Shown here piece after piece: positions 58,276-64,000 of a stretch of 64,000 nt of DNA. The number at the start of each line of letters is the position of its first letter. The stretch's first letter is position 1. The notes beneath the pieces were generated by a model. That model made no database searches. It saw only the letters and a list, made by a program, of their open reading frames with translations, and was not told the DNA's origin. This DNA comes from Ereboglobus sp. (GTDB lineage: Bacteria > Verrucomicrobiota > Verrucomicrobiia > Opitutales > Opitutaceae): the NCBI GenBank assembly GCA_029974595.1, contig JARKRC010000027.1, forward strand, positions 62,001-126,000. Direction: 5' to 3'. Both the position numbers and the translations under genes were made by a program.

Positions 58276-59437
58276 GGCGGAGGAGCAGCGCGGCGTGCGC
58301 GCCGCCAAAGGCGTTGCTGGCGCAGACAATGCCGTCGAAGGCGCGGTTGTCGAAGGGCGCGGTGGCGACTTCCGGCGTGAAAACGGGCGCGGAGGAGCCA
58401 ACCGTGCCGGGCGTGAGCGAGGGCGAGTCCGCTGCGGTCTTGCGCATGGAGGCAGCCGCGATGGCGAGTTCAACAAGCCCGCAACTGCCGAGCGTGTGGC
58501 CGAGCGCGCCTTTCCAACTGACGAGCGGCGCGCCGGGAAACGCGGCGGCGACCGCGGCGGATTCGAGGCGTCCGGCCTCGAGCGTGCCGGTGCCGTGGCC
58601 TTTCACCCAGACGCGCATGCCGGCGGCGGCGCGGACGATGGGCGCAAACGCGGCGACGAAACCGGAACCGTCGGGCTGGTTGGCGGTGAAGTGATGCATC
58701 TCGTTGTGGAGACTTTGCGCGGCGATCTGGAATTCCCCGCGGTCGCGGGCGAGGACGGCATAAGCCGCGCCGTCGCCGAGGCCGATAGCGCTGGCGGGAC
58801 GATCCATATAAGGCGCGGGAAATTCGGCGTTGAGGATTTTGAGCGAGTTGAAACCGCCCGCGACGAAGGGGCTGAGAAAGTCATAGGAAACGACCAGCAC
58901 TTCATCAACGAGCGCGCGCCCGTGATTGTCTTGCAGCGCGAGGAGGCGCCCGGCGTGCACGAGGCCAAGGTGCGCTGAGACGCAAGCGTGCGAAAAGACG
59001 GTGATGTTTGCGCCCCAGCCGCAGGCGTCGTGCAGCACCGCGACGGATTTATGTATGGGCCCGTAGCGTGCGTGCGCGGCAGCGGTTTCCGCCGTGGCCG
59101 GGAGCGCGTGTGCGCGGCGGTAGGCATGGAGGCTGCCAACGCCGAAATTGCTGCTCGTCACAATCACGGGATGCCGCGCGGTGCCCCAGCCTGGTCCGCA
59201 CACGGGCGCCAGGAACCGGCGCAGCGGCGCGAGCCATGCGGGCGGCGATTGTTCGTCGAGGGAACGTCCGGAAAGGAGCGCCATGGGCGCGTCGTCGCCG
59301 CCTTCATTGCCAAGCGCGGGAACAAGGCGCAGGGCGCGCTCGCCGCGGAGCATGGCGGCGAGCGTGTCGCGCGTGCCGCCAAAGGCCGTGAGGCATTCGC
59401 AAACTGCAAGGCGCGCGGGAGCTTGGCTTGCTTCCAT
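58268..59437 (-). CDS. Beta-ketoacyl-ACP synthase
   Basis: A 389-residue condensing enzyme with the complete triad: Cys in SHACVSAHLG, His in KGHGTGTLEAGRLE, and His in KGALGHTLGSCGLVELA. The C-terminal NAFGGAHAALLL matches the usual SNSFGFGG-type ending. It extends an acyl chain on ACP by two carbons. It sits 48 bases after the acyl carrier protein gene and overlaps the half-ketosynthase. The order fits aryl-polyene or flexirubin-like polyketide assembly. Confidence 0.9.
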   Translation of the reverse strand: MEASQAPARLAVCECLTAFGGTRDTLAAMLRGERALRLVPALGNEGGDDAPMALLSGRSLDEQSPPAWLAPLRRFLAPVCGPGWGTARHPVIVTSSNFGVGSLHAYRRAHALPATAETAAAHARYGPIHKSVAVLHDACGWGANITVFSHACVSAHLGLVHAGRLLALQDNHGRALVDEVLVVSYDFLSPFVAGGFNSLKILNAEFPAPYMDRPASAIGLGDGAAYAVLARDRGEFQIAAQSLHNEMHHFTANQPDGSGFVAAFAPIVRAAAGMRVWVKGHGTGTLEAGRLESAAVAAAFPGAPLVSWKGALGHTLGSCGLVELAIAAASMRKTAADSPSLTPGTVGSSAPVFTPEVATAPFDNRAFDGIVCASNAFGGAHAALLLRHA

Positions 59438-59485
59438 GATTTGTGTGATGCGATTGGCGGGGATTGAAGGCTCGGGCGCGGATGC

Positions 59486-59761
59486 TCAGGCGGACAATTT
59501 GGACGGATCGGCGCGATTTTGGATGAACTCGGCCAGGCTTGTGATGCTGGCGAGCGCGGCGCGGGATTCTTCGCTGCTGGAAATCTTGATGCCGAATTCC
59601 TTTTCGAGCTTCACGACGAGTTCGAGCGCATCGATGGAATCGAGGGCGAGGCCGGAGCCGATCAGCGGGGCATTTTCATCAAGTTCCTCCGGCGTCATGC
59701 CTTCGAGATTGAGGGTTGTGATGATGAGTTGTTTCAAACGTTGTATGAGAGGGTCGGCCAT
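59486..59761 (-). CDS. Acyl carrier protein
   Basis: A 91-residue protein, start at 59761 (MADPLIQRLKQLIITTLNLEGMTPEEL). The phosphopantetheine site is the serine of LALDSIDALELVV. The acidic helix pattern and KLEKEFGIKI are typical of dedicated ACPs. The C-terminus is somewhat longer than that of fatty-acid ACP. It is the first gene of the operon and has no partner dehydratase or reductase gene nearby. Confidence 0.92.
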   Translation of the reverse strand: MADPLIQRLKQLIITTLNLEGMTPEELDENAPLIGSGLALDSIDALELVVKLEKEFGIKISSSEESRAALASITSLAEFIQNRADPSKLSA

Positions 59762-59928
59762 GAATGAAAAAAGTGAGTTTGCAAAAGATTCACCTGCGGG
59801 CTGCCGATGCAAGCCAGCAAAAAGAAAACCTGGGGGCGCGCCTCGGGGAAGAATCTGCGCCGCGCGGAGATGCGATTGGGGCGGCTGGATGGCTTGCGCG
59901 TCCTTGCGCGCGCAAGCCGGAGGTTTTC

Positions 59929-60516
59929 TCAATGTGCCAAATTGCGGCCCTTCTCGAGCTTGCCGCCTTTGAAGGCGAGCGTGTGCTTGGCGAAACGGCT
60001 CGTCCAGTAAGTCCATTTGCCCTCGTCCGACGTGATGTTCGGCGTCTTGTGCCCGGGAGGAAAACCGCGCGTCATGATGACCTGTTCGCGCGTCATGCCC
60101 TTGGCCAGGATTCCGCCGCGAATCTTGCCAGCCATTTCATCCCCGAACTTCTCGATCGGAACGCGTCTGGGCGAGAGCATCTGCTTCGCGACCATGGCCA
60201 TGCTGCGCTTTGTGTGGGCGGAATTTTCGATGAGCAGGCTGCCGCCGTCCCACTCGATTCGCATCGAGTTGACGCCGAGGCTTCCGACTTTGACTCTTGT
60301 GTTGATCGGCAGGAGCATGCCGCGCCAGTAGTTGGTGGCGTCCCAAGTGTCTTTTTCATACATCAAGTTGTGGCGCATGTAATATGTGCCATCCACCTTG
60401 ATGGCGGGATCGTTTTTGATCGTCTCGAAATAGTCGATGGAAGTCGCGGCTTGAACGGTGGCGCAAAAGCCGGCGATGGCGCAGAGCAATAACAGGGTGA
60501 TTTTTATATGTTTCAT
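59929..60516 (-). CDS. Secreted protein of unknown function, BamE/SmpA-like C-terminal part
   Basis: A 195-residue protein. The start at 60516 gives the signal peptide MKHIKITLLLLCAIAGFCATVQA. The mature protein has DGTYYMRHNLMYEKDTWDATNYWRGMLLP and a C-terminal part, GILAKGMTREQVIMTRGFPPGHKTPN then WTYWTSRFAKHTLAFKGGKL, which follows the BamE/SmpA-like pattern also seen in the lipoproteins at 1497 and 2090. There is no lipobox cysteine. It is separated from the acyl carrier protein gene by 167 bases with nothing else recognised. Confidence 0.7.
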   Translation of the reverse strand: MKHIKITLLLLCAIAGFCATVQAATSIDYFETIKNDPAIKVDGTYYMRHNLMYEKDTWDATNYWRGMLLPINTRVKVGSLGVNSMRIEWDGGSLLIENSAHTKRSMAMVAKQMLSPRRVPIEKFGDEMAGKIRGGILAKGMTREQVIMTRGFPPGHKTPNITSDEGKWTYWTSRFAKHTLAFKGGKLEKGRNLAH

Positions 60517-60667
60517 GGGACTTGATGGATGTGAAAGAAAGGAATGCCGGTGAAGTAATCGTTTTTTGGATTTGATTGCCACACAAAATTGCTTGCGGGG
60601 CGAGGGGCGCATTTTCGCCATTGGATTCCGGCGTGATTTCATTACGTCTGTCCCATCCCATCTTTGA

Positions 60668-61348
60668 ATGAAACACAAACGGAAGCACCACACGGTTTAC
60701 TTCGCGGGCGAGCTTTACTCCCAAAAACACCTCATCGGAAACGCCTATCTCGCGGAGGCGATTTATGAAAAATCGCACGGACGCTACCTGTGCGTGCTTC
60801 CGCAGAACACCGAGCACCGCGGGATTTCAAGCCGCGTGGTTCGCGACCGCGACATCCGCGAGCTGCTCGAATGCGATCTCGCGCTTTTTAATTTCGAGGG
60901 CGCCGAGGTGGACGCAGGCACGCTCGCGGCGTTCATGCTGGCGAAGTTTGCGGACATTCCGTCGGTCGTCCTGCGCAGCGACGCGCGCGGCGGCGGGTGG
61001 ACGGCGATGGCGGGTTTTTTCCCGCGCACGGTGAAAGTGATCGTGGACGGCCTCGGGCTTTACAAAACGTCGATGAAGCGTCGCCGCCTGTCGGCGCTCG
61101 ACGAGATCGTGAGGCTTGCCGGCCAGCACAGTTCGGTGGACGCGCAGCTCATGTGCGAACAGATCGCGCAGGCTTGCGTGCGCGCCCTGGACCGCGTCGT
61201 CGAAATGGAGCCGCGCATGCCGAAACATTTGTGCGAGGAGGTTTATGCCTGGCTCGCGCTCATGCCCGGACTGAAGGGCAAGGAGAAGGCGCTCCGCAAG
61301 GAGATGAATCGCATTCTGGAAAACAAGATCGACCGGGGGTTGCTGTAA
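60668..61348 (+). CDS. Nucleoside 2-deoxyribosyltransferase-like protein
   Basis: A 226-residue protein. VYFAGELYSQKHLIGNAYLAEAIYE is the N-terminal signature of the nucleoside 2-deoxyribosyltransferase fold. LLECDLALFNFEGAEVDAGTLAAFMLAKFADIPSVVLRSDAR is the active-site region, with Glu of GAEVDAGT in the place of the catalytic glutamate. The C-terminal half (about residues 130-226) is helical and not part of the core family. The enzyme may act in nucleoside salvage, or on a modified nucleotide; the substrate is not evident. Confidence 0.75.
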   Translation: MKHKRKHHTVYFAGELYSQKHLIGNAYLAEAIYEKSHGRYLCVLPQNTEHRGISSRVVRDRDIRELLECDLALFNFEGAEVDAGTLAAFMLAKFADIPSVVLRSDARGGGWTAMAGFFPRTVKVIVDGLGLYKTSMKRRRLSALDEIVRLAGQHSSVDAQLMCEQIAQACVRALDRVVEMEPRMPKHLCEEVYAWLALMPGLKGKEKALRKEMNRILENKIDRGLL

Positions 61349-61470
61349 GGCGGGGCGGGCGGGGACGTTTTGAGGCGGAGCTTTGGCGTGCGGCGGCAGT
61401 CGCCGCTTTGAAAGCGCAGACCTGTGTCCGCACGCCAAAGTAGCGCACAAATCGACGCTTGCGCAAGGAG

Positions 61471-61490
61471 CGGCGGCGTCCCCGCCGCCG
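61471..61490. repeat. TCCC-loop hairpin
   Basis: CGGCGGCG, loop TCCC, CGCCGCCG. A perfect 8-bp stem. Confidence 0.65.
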
Positions 61491-61555
61491 GACGCGACAC
61501 AGTCGCGCACGGTTTGGGGTTCGAGGAAATGCGATGAGGGTAATGGGCCGGTAAC

Positions 61556-61633
61556 AAAACGATGCGTCCGCGAAGCGGGCGAACTTTTCTGGAGGAAAGC
61601 CCGGGTTCGCCCGCTTCGCGGACGTATCGTTTT
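61556..61633. repeat. Long hairpin with 29-bp arms
   Basis: The left arm 61556-61584 begins AAAACGATGCGTCCGCGAAG. The right arm 61605-61633 is its complement apart from one position. The loop is 20 bases. Confidence 0.85.
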
Positions 61634-61716
61634 AGTGTTTTTCCGTGGGTTCCGCCTGACGGCTTCACCCACGGTTATTCATATTGAGCCGCTTCGCGGC
61701 TTTCAGGCTTTCCCCC

Positions 61717-61756
61717 CTTTTCCGAGCTTCCGTGTTTCCGCGATTTATAAAATACA
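61717..61756. repeat. Dispersed repeat, copy 1
   Basis: Contains CTTCCGTGTTTCCGCGATTT and TATAAAATACAA. The complement recurs with few changes at 62937-62975. Confidence 0.65.
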
Positions 61757-61787
61757 AGCGGGATTGCGGCATCGCGCAGAAAGAGAC

Positions 61788-61864
61788 TCACGCAACGACG
61801 CGGCGACGCAACGGGAGCTGCCGCTCCGCCGTGTTTTTCGTTGCGCCGTTGCGTCGTTGCGTGA
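61788..61864. repeat. Imperfect hairpin with 26-bp arms
   Basis: The left arm 61788-61813 begins TCACGCAACGACGC. The right arm 61839-61864 ends GCGTCGTTGCGTGA. Three of 26 positions do not pair. Confidence 0.8.
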
Positions 61865-61963
61865 ACCCGCTTTGGCCTCAATGATAAAAATCGGCTGCAC
61901 CGCTCGTATCAATCGGGCTTGTTTAACAAGCGTCGTGTTGTCGGCTCCGCGACAACACAACTC

Positions 61964-62449
61964 TCAGGGTTGGTTAGCCTCTTTCTTAGAGATGCTCTCA
62001 CGGTTGTCTCTTTGGGGTCTGTCGATACGCCATATAGTAGGCGAAGTCTTCACGCGTAACTCACGGTGATGATACCTGCCATCGTAGAAGTGAAAAGAGA
62101 CTTCTGGATGCTCACCAAATGCTTTCTTTTCTTCGGTGCCATACTGAAATCCCACAACCTTGTAAGCCACCCCTGCCAACTCTCCAGAGCTAAATGTGCT
62201 CCATGTCATTTTAATCGAGTCAAACTGAGGGTTATCAATGCCGGACAAATCCTCTTTCTTTACTTCCGCAAATCCCGTGTCGGTCTGAAGTGCGAGAGAA
62301 AGAATATTCGAGCGATTCTTCGTGAGAACAATGGTGCCTCCATCTTCGAACGTAAGCACGGCCTTTGAGATTTTCCCGAGGCGGTCTCTGTGTGCAATTG
62401 CCGGCACTGTAAATATAAAGGCAAATAATATAAGCAGGTTTTTTTTCAT
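61964..62449 (-). CDS. Secreted protein of unknown function
   Basis: A 161-residue protein. The start at 62449 gives the signal peptide MKKNLLILFAFIFTVPAIA. The mature part is AVLTFEDGGTIVLTKNRSNILSLALQTDTGF, KMTWSTFSSGELAGVAYKVVGFQYG and VSFHFYDGRYHHRELRVKTSPTIWRIDRP. Base composition is lower in GC than that of the neighbours. No family recognised. Confidence 0.65.
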   Translation of the reverse strand: MKKNLLILFAFIFTVPAIAHRDRLGKISKAVLTFEDGGTIVLTKNRSNILSLALQTDTGFAEVKKEDLSGIDNPQFDSIKMTWSTFSSGELAGVAYKVVGFQYGTEEKKAFGEHPEVSFHFYDGRYHHRELRVKTSPTIWRIDRPQRDNRESISKKEANQP

Positions 62450-62936
62450 CTTAGGCCAACAGTGTGATTGAGCGGAACTGGGAGTTCCGGTTTTTATGAT
62501 GGTAATTATCGACTGCGTTGTTAATGGCGTTTTTTTAGGAATCATTGTTCAATAGGGTTTAGTAAAAAATTCAGCTTGTTTTTTTCTGGTTTCGATGCGC
62601 CTTTTGGCTTTATAAATGCCGACAATAACGGAACTGAAAAGCGGAACTGGGGAGAGAGGATACGCCGATCTTGTTTTTTAGGTGGAGGGAGTAGTTAGCG
62701 AAATTGCGGTGGTCGGACGGAAAGAAGGCGATGCACGAGCGGGTGGTTTTCGGGCTTTTGAAATACTGCAAGGAGAGGGGCGGACGGTGACCATTGCGGT
62801 GATACGGGGATATCTGGCGGAGTTGGAGGGGCAGGGCAAGCCGATTGAAGAGGGGTGGGTGGCGACGACGTTTTGTTTCTCACTCCGCGCATCGTGATGC
62901 ATTCCGACCAAACGGGGTTCACGCAATGCCGTTTGT

Positions 62937-62975
62937 GTTTTATAAATCACGGAAACACGGAAGCACGGAAAAGGA
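62937..62975. repeat. Dispersed repeat, copy 2
   Basis: TTTATAAATCACGGAAACAC followed by GGAAGCACGG, the complement of the block at 61717-61756 with few changes. Confidence 0.65.
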
Positions 62976-63005
62976 CGCAACTGTTGAGTTTGCCGCGTCA
63001 GCGCC

Positions 63006-63059
63006 GTAGCGCAGGCTTCCAGCCTGCTTGCCGGAATGCAGGCTGGAAGCCTGCGCTAC
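63006..63059. repeat. Compound hairpin repeat
   Basis: Outer arms GTAGCGCAGGCT (63006-63017) and AGCCTGCGCTAC (63048-63059). Each arm also forms its own small hairpin with loop TCC or GGA. The same arms form the hairpin at 23248-23274. Confidence 0.75.
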
Positions 63060-63124
63060 GAAAGGCATTCGCTGCCTCCCGCCAACTTGTGGGTAATCTT
63101 CAGGAGATGTCGCCGCGCGCCAAA

Positions 63125-63955
63125 TCAGAAAGCGCCGTTTTTGCCGCGTCCGGTGAAGCGCAGCTCCAGGCGCTTGCCGCGGCGCGCGAGGCGGATGGGG
63201 GCGTCGAAAGCGGAGGAGAGCGTCTTGTCGGTGAGCGTGGCGGCGAGCGGGCCTTGCGCGAGGACTTTGCCGGCCCGGAGCACGAGGGCATGCGTGAAGG
63301 CGGGCGTGATTTCCTCAACGTGATGCGTGACGAGCACGAGCGCAGGACTGGCGCTTCGTCGGGCGAGTTTTTCGAGGAAGGCGAGGAAGTGTTCGCGCGC
63401 CACCGGGTCGAGGCCGGAGCAGGGCTCGTCGAGGATGAGCAGGCGCGGTTTTGCCATGAGGGCGCGGGCGATGAGGACGCGCTGGCGCTCGCCTTGCGAG
63501 AGATACAGCCACTCGCGGCGCGCGAGGTGTGCGGCGCCAGCGAAACGGAGGAGCTTGAGCGCGGCGGTCTCGTCGGCGCGGGTGGTTTTCATCCAGAGAT
63601 CGAGTTGCGCGTATTTGCCGCTGATGACGGTTTCGATGGCGGGCTCGGCGGGCGGAATCGAGATTTGGAGCGAGGTGGTCACGATGCCGATCTGGAGGCG
63701 CAGATCGCGCCAGTCGCATTCGCCGTAGCGGCGGCCAAGCACGGCGACGTCGCCCGCGGTGGGCGAAAAATAGCCGGTGATGGAACGAAGGAGCGAGGTC
63801 TTGCCGCAGCCGTTGGGGCCGAGGATGACCCAGTGCTGTCCGCGCGCGACGCGCCAGCCGATGTCATCGAGGATGACGGTCTGGCCGCGCTCGATGCGCA
63901 GGCCGGAGACTTCAAGGATGGCGGATTTTGCGGATGTGGCGGCGGACGGTTTCAT
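63125..63955 (-). CDS. ABC transporter ATP-binding protein
   Basis: A 276-residue ATPase. The start at 63955 (MKPSAATSAKSAILEVSGLRIERG) is the first ATG that fits. Walker A is GPNGCGKTS, the signature motif is LSQGERQR, Walker B is LLILDEP, and the H-loop lies in VLVTHHVEEI. The pattern, with IGIVTTSLQ and DLWMK between Walker A and the signature, resembles the YlmA/ModF-like single ATPases sometimes linked to molybdate or iron import. No permease or binding protein is in the window, so the substrate cannot be stated. Confidence 0.9.
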   Translation of the reverse strand: MKPSAATSAKSAILEVSGLRIERGQTVILDDIGWRVARGQHWVILGPNGCGKTSLLRSITGYFSPTAGDVAVLGRRYGECDWRDLRLQIGIVTTSLQISIPPAEPAIETVISGKYAQLDLWMKTTRADETAALKLLRFAGAAHLARREWLYLSQGERQRVLIARALMAKPRLLILDEPCSGLDPVAREHFLAFLEKLARRSASPALVLVTHHVEEITPAFTHALVLRAGKVLAQGPLAATLTDKTLSSAFDAPIRLARRGKRLELRFTGRGKNGAF

Positions 63956-64000
63956 GACTCTTAACAAAGCAAAAGGCGATACACCCGCAGGCGCGCGATG

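Larger units (their letters stand above)
61349..61963. other. 615-base region filled with hairpins and repeats
   Basis: No gene is supported. It contains a TCCC-loop hairpin (61471-61490), a 29-bp-arm hairpin (61556-61633), a block shared with 62937-62975 (about 61717-61756), and a 26-bp-arm imperfect hairpin (61788-61864). Confidence 0.65.
62450..63124. other. 675-base region with repeats, no convincing gene
   Basis: A GTG-started frame of 71 codons (62682-62897) is open, but nothing supports it as a gene. Repeats occur at 62937-62975 and 63006-63059, and CTTGTGGGTAATCTTCAG at 63086-63103 repeats a block at 23201. Confidence 0.5.

Noticed and set aside
62682-62897. A 71-codon frame with a GTG start
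   Set aside because: No ribosome binding site or recognisable motif; an equally long frame exists on the other strand, and it lies among repeats.
61349-63124. Possible CRISPR array because of many repeats
   Set aside because: Repeats are inverted and of different kinds, without regular spacers, and no cas gene is in the window.

Overview
The window is chromosomal DNA of a GC-rich Gram-negative bacterium. The encoded proteins (rpoBC, EF-Tu, a DUF5069 protein, a UxaE-type epimerase, a sulfatase remnant, aryl-polyene-like lipid genes) suggest Verrucomicrobiota, most likely Opitutaceae; this is inferred from protein character, not from a search.

Layout. 1-9.2 kb holds the 3' end of priA, rpiB, two paralogous lipoproteins, a uxaE-type epimerase, a lower-GC stretch with a membrane protein and a frameshifted GNAT gene, tRNA-Gly and a hicAB toxin-antitoxin pair. 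8.4-22.7 kb is a minus-strand information block: tRNA-Thr, tuf, tRNA-Trp, secE, nusG, rplK, rplA, rplJ, rplL, rpoB, rpoC and a TPR membrane protein. 22.7-24.3 kb is a gene-poor, repeat-rich stretch. 24.3-30.8 kb is a minus-strand uptake unit: an Oar-like TonB-dependent receptor, ExbB-like and ExbD-like proteins, an unknown anchored protein and a secreted propeller-like protein. A 13-bp-arm palindrome lies upstream of the receptor.

31.2-42 kb looks replication-linked: mnmE, mnmG, a Kef-type antiporter, purE, dnaN and pssA. Two parS-like 16-mers sit inside mnmG. The dnaN-pssA gap has an AT-rich tract and DnaA-box-like 9-mers, so this may be an origin-proximal region; dnaA and parAB are not in the window.

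42-49 kb carries a DUF2167 / zinc-ribbon membrane protein / S41-peptidase cassette, upp, a DUF481 outer-membrane protein, an RlmI-like methyltransferase and a DUF5069 gene. 49-59.8 kb is a tightly packed minus-strand operon resembling an aryl-polyene or flexirubin cluster: ACP, ketosynthase, ketosynthase-like partner, two acyltransferases, GT2, LolA-like protein, RND/MMPL exporter, B12-type radical SAM enzyme and TPR protein. No ketoreductase, dehydratase or CoA ligase is present. The window ends with two secreted proteins of unknown function, a nucleoside deoxyribosyltransferase-like protein, two repeat-filled gaps and an ABC ATPase.

Intergenic DNA is unusually structured. There is a family of hairpins with a TCC/TTCC loop and differing but self-complementary stems, plus simple-pattern repeats, some of which lie in frame inside mnmE and mnmG.
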